A DNA stretch of 64,000 bases. Origin: Psychromonas marina. GTDB taxonomy: Bacteria; Pseudomonadota; Gammaproteobacteria; Enterobacterales; Psychromonadaceae. This document shows, piece after piece, positions 28,947 through 37,671 of the stretch. Position 1 is the stretch's first letter; the number at the start of each line of letters is the position of its first letter. Made by a program: the position numbers and the translations under genes. The notes under the pieces were generated by a model. That model ran no database searches, was not told the DNA's origin, and was given only the letters and a program-made list of their open reading frames with translations. The DNA lies in contig NZ_BSPQ01000001.1 of the NCBI RefSeq assembly GCF_030161115.1, positions 1 to 64,000 of the forward strand, given 5' to 3'.

Positions 28947-29129
28947 TTGGATATAGTCGCAACCGATAATGGCGGCGATGGTGTGCGAGTAGAAGGTGAT
29001 GTTGACTTAGATATTGGTGGCATCAGAGCAGAGAGAAACGGAGGTCAAGGCGTTAACCTAATTAAACATGCATCAATCATGGATCCATTTCTTAAGTTTA
29101 CCTTGTTACATGTAACAGTGGGTGAGTGA
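28947..29129 (+). CDS. Short beta-helix-like ORF, hypothetical
   Basis: The 60-residue frame begins at TTG and reads DIVATDNGGDGVRVEGDVDL then DIGGIRAERNGGQGVNLI. Two repeats of (D/N)GGxGVxxxGD resemble rungs of a right-handed parallel beta-helix. It may be a small cassette protein or a fragment of a larger repeat protein. Start and function are uncertain. Confidence 0.35.
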   Translation: MDIVATDNGGDGVRVEGDVDLDIGGIRAERNGGQGVNLIKHASIMDPFLKFTLLHVTVGE

Positions 29130-29185
29130 CTGATTTATAAGTAATTTTACAATGTTACACTATTTGATAAATTTTTAGGTTAAAG

Positions 29186-29224
29186 GTATCGCACCGAACA
29201 GTATTATAGTGTTTGGTGCGATAC
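29186..29224. terminator. Hairpin 3' of the AAA ATPase gene
   Basis: GTATCGCACC and its exact inverse GGTGCGATAC flank a 19-base loop, 12 bases beyond the stop of the minus-strand ATPase gene. GTGCGATA also recurs upstream of that gene (30614-30636), so it could be regulatory rather than a simple terminator. Confidence 0.45.
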
Positions 29225-29235
29225 TAAGTGGGTGG

Positions 29236-30570
29236 TTAAAGGGCGGGAGGATACTCTTTGATGAATTCGTCCAAGGTATCAAGTGATACGCCTTTGTGTT
29301 CGATTGAATAGCCTTTAAGCTTTAGTTTGCCAATCGCGAATGCGACTTTAGTCAACAGCGCTTGTTCATCATAGCTTTTCTGTTGTCGCTTTGATTCGAT
29401 GAACACTGCCCTTTTGTTTGCATCGTTGATTGCAACAATATCAATTTCGTTCGTGCCTTTTCTATTCCAGAAGCAGCCAATTCGATTAAATAGCATTGAC
29501 TCAATCAGAATCTCGCGTAGCAAATGTTCAAGCTCTATACCTGAATAGGTTGTGTAATCTCTGGCTATAATGTCTTTGATGTATTTGAAATTGCCAATCT
29601 CAGTAGCACTACGGTTTTTGTAAATAAATCGGAACCAGAACCTTAGGAATGGATCTTTTATTTCATAACGAATAGTTTTAGTGTTAGCACCAGCATCCAT
29701 TGAGGTGACCTTGTTTATGATCTCAAAGCTATCCGTTAGTTTGGGGAAAGCTTCATTAATCTGGTAACCAAGGTAGTCAATGATTTTGGGCTTTGAATTA
29801 TATCCTGATGCGATTGCTCCCAGTATATCGAAGTAGGTGCGGTGTTCATCGCCAAAGTCTTCGACTAAACGGTGGTAGCCTTCTTTAATTAAGGGTGAGC
29901 CATCTTTTATTAATGTGTTTATGACGTCTTCTTTGGCATCGATAATCCATTCCATGTATTTTGGTATGCCCCCGCTTAAACACCACCATAATAAATAACC
30001 TTCAGGGGTGTAGGCATCATTATTAAGCATGATATTTTTGATGTATGACGGGGTTAGCGGCTTAATGTGGTAGCAATGATCGTGACGGTTAAAAAGCGGT
30101 TCGTCTTTGTCTTTAAATATTTTCGTCATTAAATTGTATAGTGAGCCGCAAGCTACAAGGTGCATCTTTGATTTGTTCTTGTAGCTATCCCAAAGGTTTT
30201 GAAGATCCGAGTAAAAGCTTGGATTTACTTTTTCGATGTCTTGGAATTCATCGATAACCACAGTGATAGGCTTGCTTGTTGAATAATCCAGCAAGAACTC
30301 GATAATGTCTTTTAGTGAGTTGGGGCTAAAGAATTTTGCGTTTAATTCGGGCTTGATGATTGATAAGAATTCATCGACAAGTGCTTTTTCAGACTTCCTG
30401 CTGACGAACAGGTATAGGTAAACATGCTCATTGCTGCTGAATGCTTCTTGTATAAGGCGTGTTTTGCCGACCCTGCGTCTGCCTACAACAACGTCAAAAA
30501 CACCAGTTGTGGCTGAATTGGGCTTTCTTAGATCAGTTAGTTGTGACTCTCTGTTATAAAATTTTTCCAT
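29236..30570 (-). CDS. AAA+ ATPase with DUF234-type C-terminal domain
   Basis: The product is 444 residues. Residues 1-60: FYNRESQLTDL then Walker A VVGRRRVGKTRLIQE. Walker B is TVVIDEFQDI (about 100-112), sensor region HLVACGSLYN. The C-terminal third has FLRFWFRFIYKNR and NEIDIVAINDANKRAVFIESKRQ, a PD-(D/E)xK-like nuclease fold as in DUF234. These archaeal-type ATPases are common in mobile and defence-rich DNA; their substrate is unknown. The gene has its own 17-bp operator-like palindrome upstream. A broken relative is at 59620-59766. Confidence 0.8.
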   Translation of the reverse strand: MEKFYNRESQLTDLRKPNSATTGVFDVVVGRRRVGKTRLIQEAFSSNEHVYLYLFVSRKSEKALVDEFLSIIKPELNAKFFSPNSLKDIIEFLLDYSTSKPITVVIDEFQDIEKVNPSFYSDLQNLWDSYKNKSKMHLVACGSLYNLMTKIFKDKDEPLFNRHDHCYHIKPLTPSYIKNIMLNNDAYTPEGYLLWWCLSGGIPKYMEWIIDAKEDVINTLIKDGSPLIKEGYHRLVEDFGDEHRTYFDILGAIASGYNSKPKIIDYLGYQINEAFPKLTDSFEIINKVTSMDAGANTKTIRYEIKDPFLRFWFRFIYKNRSATEIGNFKYIKDIIARDYTTYSGIELEHLLREILIESMLFNRIGCFWNRKGTNEIDIVAINDANKRAVFIESKRQQKSYDEQALLTKVAFAIGKLKLKGYSIEHKGVSLDTLDEFIKEYPPAL

Positions 30571-30594
30571 TGTCCACTCGTTATTATCGAACTA

Positions 30595-30611
30595 ATTAGT
30601 ATCATACTAAT
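30595..30611. promoter_or_regulatory. 17-bp palindrome upstream of the ATPase gene
   Basis: ATTAGTAT-C-ATACTAAT is a perfect dyad 25 bases before the ATPase start. The larger context also contains GTGCGATA direct repeats (30614, 30630). It has the form of an operator. Confidence 0.45.
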
Positions 30612-30860
30612 CAGTGCGATACTTTCAAGTGCGATAAGTGTTCATACCTAAAATTCTTAAAGTTGCTAACTACCAAAACTTTATCGAATGGAGCTTGTAG
30701 CATAAGCGCTATTGCAGTGTTGGGTGAAGCCACTTTGCTAAGCATTTCCCACATATCCTCCAAGGGAATCACCGATTCCAACTTGTTTTGAGTTGCCCCG
30801 TAAGGGAATCAGCCAGCACAAAATCAACCTTCTTGACATCAATCAATTTTGGGAGGTTAA
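30611..30860 (-). pseudogene. Decayed coding sequence
   Basis: On the minus strand two frames join: IDVKKVDFVLADSLTGQLKT, then after a frameshift ESVIPLEDMWEMLSKVASPN, TAIALMLQAPFDKVLVVSNF, ending LKVSH and a stop. It looks like the C-terminal part of a broken small protein. No family assigned. The remaining bases to 31010 show nothing recognisable. Confidence 0.3.
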
Positions 30861-31012
30861 GGCAGCAGTCATTTAGAGGCTGTGGTAAAGCGCAGTTCTC
30901 TATGGGGAAAGTTCAAAGTGGGAGCGCTCAGTTCAACCACATTGGTGGCAAACTTGATCGCCATATATACCAACCCACAAGTTACAGAAATCATAAAAAA
31001 CTTCTGTCATAA

Positions 31013-31039
31013 AGAAAGGAGAGCATATCTCTCCTTTTT
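31013..31039 (+). terminator. Rho-independent terminator
   Basis: AAAGGAGA-GCATA-TCTCCTTTTTA stem-loop with T-run, just before repeat copy 11. Confidence 0.65.
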
Positions 31040-31094
31040 AGCCCCACGAAAGCGCAATGGCTTGCCGAGGGTCAGGCCTTTCATTTTGCATTTT

Positions 31095-31175
31095 AATTCT
31101 AAGGAGCTATGTGCCCCATAGCTAGCTACAGAGGCAAGTAGCTTTCGCCCGCAAAAAGCGAGCGAGAAAGATGGA
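31095..31175 (+). repeat. Palindromic repeat, copy 11 (diverged)
   Basis: ATTCTAAGGAGCTATGTGCC, CCATAGCTAGCTACAGAGGC, then AGCTTTCGCCCGCAAAAAGCGAGCGAGAAAG. The loop TATGTGCCCC and orientation match the family. Confidence 0.5.
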
Positions 31176-31253
31176 GAGAACAAGTTTGTATTCTAAATTA
31201 GAATATTAACCTGACAGACTTCAGTAAGCTCATACTAGCCGGTAACGGGCAAT

Positions 31254-31556
31254 TTATATGGCAGAGCGTTTGGGGTCTAGTCCGAATTTTTCATCTGGTA
31301 AATCTTTTTCTACATCAAACATGAATGTTGCTCTGCGCTTGTCTCTCAGTGCATATATCGCTGTTTTAAAACATTCCTCGCACAAATCTAGATGATAAAC
31401 ATTTCCGTCTTCTTGTGAGCCATAGCCAAAAGTTGCACTTAACTCACCAGATTCTTCGTGTTTTTCGCCATTCAACTCAATCATGACGCTCTCTTCACAA
31501 ACATCACAAATCTTATCTACTACAGTTTCAACAAGTTTTTCTGCATAAACTTTCAT
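31254..31556 (-). CDS. Small zinc-ribbon-like hypothetical protein
   Basis: I choose ATG 31556 (MKVYAEKLVETVVDKICDVC), which has GGGAAAT upstream; the product is about 100 residues. Two Cys pairs, ICDVC and LCEEC, 45 residues apart, probably bind one zinc ion. The C-terminal half is helical (FKTAIYALRDKRRATFMFDV). No established family or function known to me. It is a single gene between a palindromic repeat and a tandem repeat array. Confidence 0.6.
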   Translation of the reverse strand: MKVYAEKLVETVVDKICDVCEESVMIELNGEKHEESGELSATFGYGSQEDGNVYHLDLCEECFKTAIYALRDKRRATFMFDVEKDLPDEKFGLDPKRSAI

Positions 31557-31745
31557 TAATATTTCCCATGACAAAATAATTACAATAAGTCATTATTCAC
31601 TAGGATGATGAGTTGTCAATGAAACTTAGCTCTATGACTGCTGTGGTGGCTTTTGCTACTGTCAGAAAGGATTTCCCTATCTTGCCCCCCAAAGTCGAAC
31701 CTCAGTGTTGTTGTTGGGGATCAGTTTTACCGAAAACACTTCGGG

Positions 31746-32080
31746 GATGCAAGTTGCATCATCGCGTACGCACCATCTTTACAGTTCCCGTTACCATTGG
31801 TTCTGTGGGTGTGTTTTAATAGAGTGATGCAAGCTGCATCATCGCATACGCATCATCTTTACAGTTCCCGTTACCATTGGTTCTGCGGGTGTGTTTTAAT
31901 ATAGTGATGCAAGCTGCATCATCGCATACGCATCATCTTTACAGTTCCCGTTACCATTGGTTCTGCGGGTGTGTTTTAATATAGTGATGCAAGCTGCATC
32001 ATGGCATACGCATCATCTTTACATTTCCCGTTACCATTAGTTCTACGGGTGTGTTTTAATAGAGTGATGCAAGCTGCATA
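31746..32080 (+). repeat. 80-bp tandem repeat array (4 full units plus partial)
   Basis: The units start at 31746, 31826, 31906 and 31986, with a partial fifth at 32066. Each begins with the palindrome GATGCA-AGC-TGCATC, continues ATCGCATACGCATCATC, TTTACAGTTCCCGTTACCAT, TGGTTCTGCGGGTGTGTTTT and ends AATATAGT. The middle units differ by only a few bases. Open frames running across it are by-products of the repeat. Confidence 0.85.
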
Positions 32081-32133
32081 GCTATGTATTTACAGAATCA
32101 TTTCCAATTGAAATTTTGAAATGCGTATGTGTT

Positions 32134-32235
32134 GTGGCTAAGTGAATTTGGCCACTAATTTAGAGTGAACCAACAACATTTTCTATCTCGCAATGTGCCC
32201 CGAAGCGAGTTAGAAACCTATAAAAGGATGCCCAA
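32134..32235 (+). repeat. Palindromic repeat, copy 12
   Basis: Left outer arm TTGTGGCTAAGTGAATTTGG, then TTTTCTATCTCGCAATGTGC, CCCGAAGCGAGTTAGAAAC. The inner hairpin TTTCTAnCTCGC/GCGAGnTAGAAA is near perfect. Confidence 0.7.
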
Positions 32236-32475
32236 TATTTCATGTGCATGCAATTAGATGTCGGATGCTTTCCTTAGCTATTCTTAAATCAATTAAGAAT
32301 AGCTAGGAATGAGTGTAGCTTTTTAGGGAGCATGTCCCGATAAAATCCTTAGGAAGCAACTCGCAAACGCCCTATCTCTATTTACAGGACCTATGATTTT
32401 TCCTGATTACCCACACTACTCAGCCATCATAGGGTTAATAACTATGCTTATTAATGCATTTATTAGTCGCCTGAA

Positions 32476-32885
32476 AAGGTTAAAACCATCGGCTTTAGCC
32501 GGCCAGCTTTAGCTATAATCTTTATACCAGTATTTTTCAGGATGTGCTCATGGATTATAGATATGGCAGCCGTACGATTTTTAAAATTCAATATCACTTT
32601 GTATTTGTTACCAAATATCGATATCAAGTATTACAAGGTGATGTTGGTTTAAAAGTGAGAGAGCTAATTAGGCAGACATGTAATGCTTTTGAAATTGAGA
32701 TTTTAAAGGGTGTAGTCAGTAAAGATCATGTTCATCTTTTAGTTTCAGCTCCTCAAAATATGGCACCGAGTGAAATAATGAGAAGGGTTAAAGGTGATGA
32801 TAATTTTAGAACAGAAAACTAAATCAACGGGTCTTTAGTCCATAAATCCTAACCTACCTACTTTAGTCGGTGGTTGTTGAGTTGA
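32476..32885 (+). mobile_element. IS200/IS605-type element, truncated
   Basis: Upstream of the tnpA fragment, 32484-32510 contains a GGCTTTAGCCGGCC hairpin resembling a left end. Downstream, ACCTACCTACTTTAGTCGGTGGTT (32852-32875) is a hairpin typical of a right end. The coding part between is shortened, so this is a relic with an internal deletion. Confidence 0.5.
32544..32822 (+). pseudogene. IS200 TnpA (Y1 HUH transposase), C-terminally truncated
   Basis: The 92-residue frame reads GSRTIFKIQYHFVFVTKYRY and contains the HUH motif HVHLLVSAP. Functional TnpA proteins are about 140-150 residues with the nucleophilic Tyr in a C-terminal helix; this part is missing, replaced by DDNFRTEN and a stop. 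It cannot be active. Confidence 0.75.
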
Positions 32886-32911
32886 GGGTTAACTGCTAGT
32901 TGCTGTTGCAT

Positions 32912-33442
32912 TTAAGTAAATAACTGACTGACCGTTTTCATTGGAATGAACATCCTTACACGACCGTTAATTTCACAGAGAACCTCGAAACCAAATTTTG
33001 TATAGAATGACTCCGCTTGTTCAGTTAAACAGTCAACAACAATGGCATAAGCCCTCATGTGGGAGTTAATTTCCCAAAGGTATCCTAAGGCTTTAATTAA
33101 GCTAACTTTACCTAACCCACTTCCATGGAACTCTTTATGAACAGCAAGTTGAGCCAAAAGGAAAACGGGTACGGGATAGCGTGGTAGCTTTTTAGCCATT
33201 GATTGTGGCAACCTATCACGCCTAATTGAACTTGGTGCAATACTATAAAATGAACAGATCGGATATTTTTGATTAGGTAATGGCACCGAAGCAGGTAAAA
33301 CCATTGTGCGACTAATACCTGCTTGCATATGCTTAGCAGCTTGAGTTTGGATAAAATTATTTAACTCTTTTTCACCACAATCAAATGATGCTCTGTCGTG
33401 CTGTGACTTATCCAATTCTTTGAAAATTTTGGAATAACTCAC
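32912..33442 (-). CDS. GNAT acetyltransferase toxin (TacT/AtaT-type)
   Basis: The product is 176 residues. The opening FKELDKSQHDRASFDCGEKE then LNNFIQTQAAKHMQAGISRT is the typical start of type II GNAT toxins. The acetyl-CoA loop is HKEFHGSGLGKVSLIKAL (pattern xxGxGxG/A) and the C-terminal YTKFGFE region supplies the catalytic Tyr. These enzymes acetylate the amino group of charged tRNAs and block translation. It overlaps the upstream antitoxin by 4 bases. Confidence 0.88.
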   Translation of the reverse strand: MSYSKIFKELDKSQHDRASFDCGEKELNNFIQTQAAKHMQAGISRTMVLPASVPLPNQKYPICSFYSIAPSSIRRDRLPQSMAKKLPRYPVPVFLLAQLAVHKEFHGSGLGKVSLIKALGYLWEINSHMRAYAIVVDCLTEQAESFYTKFGFEVLCEINGRVRMFIPMKTVSQLFT

Positions 33443-33708
33443 TTAAAGTCACTACTTTTAGTAAATGCAACGGCATCAAGTAATGCTTTGTTCGGAGCCT
33501 TGGCCTCGTCACAAGCAATCATGAATTGATCAAATACGTTTGCATCAACTTTGATACTTTCATGTTCAGAAATCACCTGAGTTGAATCTTCGTCCATTAA
33601 ACGAACTATGTATTCAGTTAAGCTTTTTAAACCAAGTAAAGCAGACGCCTTTTCAGCCTTCGCTTTAATTTCTTCATCCAAACGGATATCAAGTCTCGCA
33701 GTAGCCAT
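33439..33708 (-). CDS. DUF1778 ribbon-helix-helix antitoxin
   Basis: The product is 89 residues: MATARLDIRLDEEIKAKAEK is the ribbon-helix-helix start, followed by ASALLGLKSLTEYIVRLMDE, and a C-terminal toxin-wrapping tail (FDQFMIACDEAKAPNKALLD). It is the first gene of the pair and should neutralise the GNAT toxin and bind the operator at 33723-33739 directly upstream. Confidence 0.88.
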   Translation of the reverse strand: MATARLDIRLDEEIKAKAEKASALLGLKSLTEYIVRLMDEDSTQVISEHESIKVDANVFDQFMIACDEAKAPNKALLDAVAFTKSSDFK

Positions 33709-33722
33709 AACCCCTCCAATTG

Positions 33723-33799
33723 TACGGAAAAATTCCGTAATTTAATTGAGTATATATCTAAAACCACTAAATCTCAAATTGTACGGATAAAATACGGAT
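33723..33799. promoter_or_regulatory. Operators of the DUF1778-GNAT module
   Basis: TACGGAA-AAA-TTCCGTA (33723-33739) is a perfect dyad; a second related site GTACGGATAAAATACGGA is at 33781-33798. Both lie within 90 bases upstream of the antitoxin start, as expected for ribbon-helix-helix autoregulation. Confidence 0.6.
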
Positions 33800-33947
33800 T
33801 AGTGTTTTCTTTTTTGACCATCATCTACTCAACCGAGTTAATATTCGTATATTAAAATAAGCCAATAATCTAGGATGAGTCAGCCACAGCGATGCTTTGA
33901 ATACAGATAAGTAAATTAATTAGTTAGATGGCTGAGCAATGTGTAGT

Positions 33948-34090
33948 GGTCAAGTTGTTGTGGCTAAATAATTTTGGCCACAAATCTAGAGTCAAATTGA
34001 CCATTATTCTAGGGCGCAATGTGCCCCGAAGCGCCCTAGAAAGCAATTTAGAAATCTATAAATTTATGGCCAATATTACTTAGCCACAAC
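33948..34090 (+). repeat. Palindromic repeat, copy 13 (most complete)
   Basis: Left arm GTTGTGGCTAAATAATTTTG, inner hairpin TTCTAGGGCGC-AATGTGCCCCGAA-GCGCCCTAGAA (perfect 11-bp stem), then AATTTAGAAATCTATAAATT and right arm GGCCAATATTACTTAGCCAC ending AACA. Left and right arms are inverted copies, so the whole 140 bp can fold into one long stem. Confidence 0.8.
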
Positions 34091-34191
34091 AGTACCTGTT
34101 TCTTTGCTCGAAAAATCAAGAGCAAGTTCTTCTAAAGTAGGTAGATTATCCACCAATATTTCTAAGATTACTCAGCCGCAATACTAGATTT

Positions 34192-34506
34192 TTAAGGTAC
34201 ATTGATATTGTTATCTTCTAAAATATCAATGTAAATATCATGCAAAATTTCAATAGCATCGAGTACATCATTCTTATACTCCCCCATGTTATCTCGCTCA
34301 CCACCTATTTGATCGCTGCGTTCAATAATATCGTCGAGTTTGCCGCCGTAACCATGTTTATAATAAGGGCGCCAAACTCGTTGATGGATTTCCTCAAAAG
34401 CCTTTTCATAATCATCTACCTTTAATGCTTTTGCAAGCCAGTCTTTTTCGTCATCATCCAGTGTTGCAGCTAATTCTAACAATAATTTTGTGCGCTCTGT
34501 CGTCAT
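34192..34506 (-). CDS. Hypothetical 104-aa protein, paralogue A
   Basis: The product (MTTERTKLLLELAATLDDDE...KALKVDDYEKAFEEIHQRVW...YYKHGYGGKLDDIIE) is about 75 percent identical by eye to the gene at 44427-44741 just upstream of the putative ddmD. It is acidic and helical with a conserved RPYYKHGYGGKLDDIIE centre. The family is unknown to me. Only this copy lies alone, 4.4 kb beyond the end of the putative ddmDE operon. Confidence 0.7.
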   Translation of the reverse strand: MTTERTKLLLELAATLDDDEKDWLAKALKVDDYEKAFEEIHQRVWRPYYKHGYGGKLDDIIERSDQIGGERDNMGEYKNDVLDAIEILHDIYIDILEDNNINVP

Positions 34507-34779
34507 TTGGAACCTCTACGTAAAAAATCAGTTTATCCTTATAAAGGGTTGTCCTATAAATTTCTCTCGTCAAGAATAATTGGAAATATTGGAAACCTAC
34601 GTCATAGCCAATAGAATAATATTTTGTAAGGCTTCATGTCCCGTTTTCTCTTATTCTTTGAAATAAATAAAACTTTACAGGCATTTGTTAGGTAATGTAG
34701 GATTCATGGGCAGGTTTAGCTCGAACTAAACCTGCAGTTTGATTTTTCTATATTAAATTAATGGTTTTATGAAAGATGT

Positions 34780-34941
34780 TTATTTTTCGATCTCTTGTAT
34801 TACCATTTTCACATAATTCACTCTATCTAAATGACGAGACCAGCCCTCATCTCTCATATCTAATAGTAAAATTTTCTTGTTTACGAATATCACACTGTAT
34901 CCCGTTATTTCCGCAATAATTTCAGTTAATTCATCGACCAT
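34780..34941 (-). CDS. Small hypothetical protein
   Basis: I prefer ATG 34941 (MVDELTEIIAEITGYSVIFV), which has GAGGAAA 9 bases upstream, giving 53 residues. It continues NKKILLLDMRDEGWSRHLDR and ends VIQEIEK. No family recognised; the alternation of strands and helices suggests a small folded domain. Confidence 0.5.
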   Translation of the reverse strand: MVDELTEIIAEITGYSVIFVNKKILLLDMRDEGWSRHLDRVNYVKMVIQEIEK

Positions 34942-34995
34942 AATTTTTTCCTCAATGATATTGTTAAAGTTATCAGTATTGCACTCTATACACAT

Positions 34996-35530
34996 TCACA
35001 TCACAACGAATAATTCGATTTTATTTAATAACACCCTAGTTTCGTCAACTAATTCTTTACCAAAATTTTCATTCCTAATGTACCTCTTTTAATTTTGCAA
35101 AGTTTCGTTCAACAAAATAGAATTATATAATTCTACAATCATTAAAAGCTATGTATGCATACACAGCTCAACTGTATTCAATAGTATCTGCAACCATAAA
35201 TAAGTCAAACAAAAAGATGAGCAAAATCATACACCTATAATACCACAAGATGTTTTTTTGATAGGTGGCAAGTTAATAATATGGAGCATTTTATTATATT
35301 AAACATGTGCTTAAATGATTTTATTGAGAAGTGAAAAGTATGAAATGTAGTTATCTAAACAGTTATATTTATAGTAAAAACCCACTAAAAACTAGAGCTA
35401 TATCACATTTAATTTTAATGAATAAATACTTTGAACAGCCTTCGCACATGCTCTTTTCTGTAACAAGCCGTTAGGGTCTAATTTAGAAAAAACAATGGGA
35501 TCAATGCTTGCCTTTGCCATTTTTCAGCTG
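34996..35530. other. AT-rich stretch without a recognised gene
   Basis: About 530 bases with no frame supported by a ribosome binding site or family resemblance on either strand. Confidence 0.4.
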
Positions 35531-35535
35531 AAAGC

Positions 35536-35640
35536 GATTTGTAGTGGTCAGGTGATTTTGGCCACTAATTCAGAATAACATTGGTAATTTTTCTAGGGCG
35601 CTTTGTGCCCCTTAGCGACCTACATTTTTGTGGACATTAT
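35536..35640 (+). repeat. Palindromic repeat, copy 14
   Basis: TAGTGGTCAGGTGATTTTGG, ATAACATTGGTAATTTTTCT, AGGGCGCTTTGTGCCCCTTA, GCGACCTACATT, then GTGGACATTATTGC. It parallels copy 2 over its first 70 bases. Confidence 0.6.
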
Positions 35641-35811
35641 TGCTCAACAGAATAGATCCGTTGATTTAGTTTCCTGGTCTAAAATTATCATCACCTTTAA
35701 CTTCACAGTGAGGATCTAAATATTCATCAATAATTTTTTCAACAAAAAATCACCACGCACTTGATTTTTAAACATGTTTATTGATAATTAAGTACCTCTA
35801 TATCATATAAA

Positions 35812-36366
35812 TCATTTTTTTTTGCAACAATTTAGATGATACCCTTTACTTAACAAATCATTTTTAAGAGCATCATATTTTACATGATTGATACGAGCTG
35901 ACTTAGACAAACTACTTCCCTCTTTAAAAGAGATCTCACCACACTTAAGCTTGTACAACAAATTGGCTGGGGTTACTTTACTCCATCGCTTTGCTCGAAC
36001 CTTATCTGCCTTAACTCGATCTTTTACAGCCTTTGGCAGGGCCTTAATTGCGGCTTTACGCTTAACTTCTGCAATCATTTCTTTTTTTGTAGTCAGTTTC
36101 TTTAACTCACCAATAGCAGTGATCATTTGATCGATACCTTGACCAGTTATCAGGTTGGCAGTCACTTTTTCAGGTTTTTCAAAAAAACTCTTTTTTTTAG
36201 TTAAATACCACTTTAAATTTTTTAAATTTAATCGAACATTTACTCCCCCTCTTACATTGACAAGCAACATTGAGTCAGTGTGCATCGTGAACAAAACATT
36301 TTTGAGTGATAACAATTTTTTTGCTTCAATTAAATTGCGCTCCGACTTCCTGATACAGCCCGTCAT
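35812..36366 (-). CDS. Lysine-rich hypothetical protein
   Basis: The frame begins at 36375 (MILMTGC...) or at the internal ATG 36366. It encodes about 184-187 residues rich in Lys (KKKSFFEKPEKVTANLITGQ; AEVKRKAAIKALPKAVKDRV; HLNCCKKK). The very basic middle (KADKVRAKRWSKVTPANLLY) suggests nucleic-acid binding. No domain recognised; the N-terminal Cys near a hydrophobic start is not a convincing lipobox. Confidence 0.55.
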   Translation of the reverse strand: MTGCIRKSERNLIEAKKLLSLKNVLFTMHTDSMLLVNVRGGVNVRLNLKNLKWYLTKKKSFFEKPEKVTANLITGQGIDQMITAIGELKKLTTKKEMIAEVKRKAAIKALPKAVKDRVKADKVRAKRWSKVTPANLLYKLKCGEISFKEGSSLSKSARINHVKYDALKNDLLSKGYHLNCCKKK

Positions 36367-36399
36367 AAGAATCATCCTTTACAATTTATTTAGCAATTA

Positions 36400-36821
36400 G
36401 TATTTGTTTATTCGTTTGCTCGAGCTAAATATTCGCAACGATACCTAAAACAATATTACATCGCGTTAAAATACCTTGATACTTCCTGTTAACCATGATT
36501 TTCAGACCCTTCCAAAAAAGTAAATACCCGTCGCACTAATGGCACATTACTCCTTAAAGTTTAAGCAAATGAAATCATTCTCACCAGCATAATCCTTGGC
36601 TTTGAATCCATGAGAGAATATTGTCACTTTATCTTATAAAGTGCTTATTTCACTTCCCTCAGCGTCATAAGAGTCACATTTTCATAGTCTATGCATATTA
36701 TTTTCATAATAATCCTTTGTCATAAATAACTACTATTTTTGAATGTTCTAGTAATTCAAAAATACACCTATCGACCTAACCCAGGTCATTTATAGTGCCC
36801 TTTGCTATTTACCAATTTATT
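36400..36821. other. Non-coding stretch with a duplicated promoter-like segment
   Basis: No gene seen. Positions 36666-36688 (ATAAGAGTCACATTTTCATAG) repeat the sequence just upstream of the 104-aa paralogue B (44758-44780), so part of that gene's control region was copied here without the gene. Confidence 0.45.
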
Positions 36822-37586
36822 TCAAACACTTAACAACTTACATTCATCAAATTCAGGCACTTCATCATATGGTGCATATCCACGCTGATTCGTTATGATA
36901 GGAATACCTGCAATTTCAAAATCTAGATTATGGTGGGTATGTCCGTAAATCCAAGCGGAAATTGATTCTCGGTTGTTTGTAATGAACTCACTCAAGTTAC
37001 TATTAAAAGCTGCGGAGAGATCATCTCCGTGAAATTGAGGATGGCTACATCTCTCATCGACACCATAATGAGTAATGATTATATTTTCTTTTTCTGGCTC
37101 AATTGCACTTTGAATAAACTGCATTGCTTCTTGGAATAAAGTTAATGCATCATTGGGAGTAAATAACCTGTTAATCATTTGTTCTGTCGGTAGCTTGATT
37201 AATGAATAATCATTAATCATTCCAAGCGCTAGTTGCATCGAAAGCTTCGGTCTACCATAGAGATTAAAATCTGACCATAGAGTTGAGCCTATAAAATTAA
37301 CACCGTCAATAACAATACTTTCATTATTAAGGACGTGTACGTTAGTCCCTTTCGCCGCCAAGCGCATACTATAAAGAATTTGATCTAAATTAACATTTTG
37401 TCGAGTATAGGCCTCATGATTACCTGCCACAGCTACCACAGGTTGCTTAAAGGTATCGGCGGCCCATTTTACTCCTTGATCACCAAGATGAATATCTCCA
37501 GCAAGTACAATAACGTCTGCTTCATCGTTTTTTATTTCTAGACCTTGAAATTCAAGGTGTAAATCAGAGTAGTAACCAATTTTCAT
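36822..37586 (-). CDS. Calcineurin-like metallophosphoesterase
   Basis: The product is 254 residues with every metal motif of the family in order: YSDLHLEF (Asp-x-His), LAGDIHLGD (GD), VAGNHEAY (GNHE), THYGVDERC (His), YGHTHHNLDF (GHTH). It should be a cytoplasmic phosphodiesterase or nuclease-type enzyme with two metal ions. It lies downstream of the putative ddmE in the same orientation. A fragment of a second copy (38304-38500, plus strand) shows the gene was duplicated in this island. Confidence 0.88.
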   Translation of the reverse strand: MKIGYYSDLHLEFQGLEIKNDEADVIVLAGDIHLGDQGVKWAADTFKQPVVAVAGNHEAYTRQNVNLDQILYSMRLAAKGTNVHVLNNESIVIDGVNFIGSTLWSDFNLYGRPKLSMQLALGMINDYSLIKLPTEQMINRLFTPNDALTLFQEAMQFIQSAIEPEKENIIITHYGVDERCSHPQFHGDDLSAAFNSNLSEFITNNRESISAWIYGHTHHNLDFEIAGIPIITNQRGYAPYDEVPEFDECKLLSV

Positions 37587-37671
37587 TTTATTCTCATATT
37601 GTTTGTTATATTAAATAATCGCCAGAAAATGACGAGAGATAACCAATCTTTTATAACTAGAGGTTTAAAAT

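Noticed and set aside
31613..31904. Overlapping ORFs of 68-83 aa across the 80-bp repeats
   Set aside because: They are produced by the tandem repeat itself; no ribosome binding site and no protein-like composition.
31746..32080. CRISPR array
   Set aside because: Units of 80 bp are contiguous with no variable spacers and no cas genes nearby.
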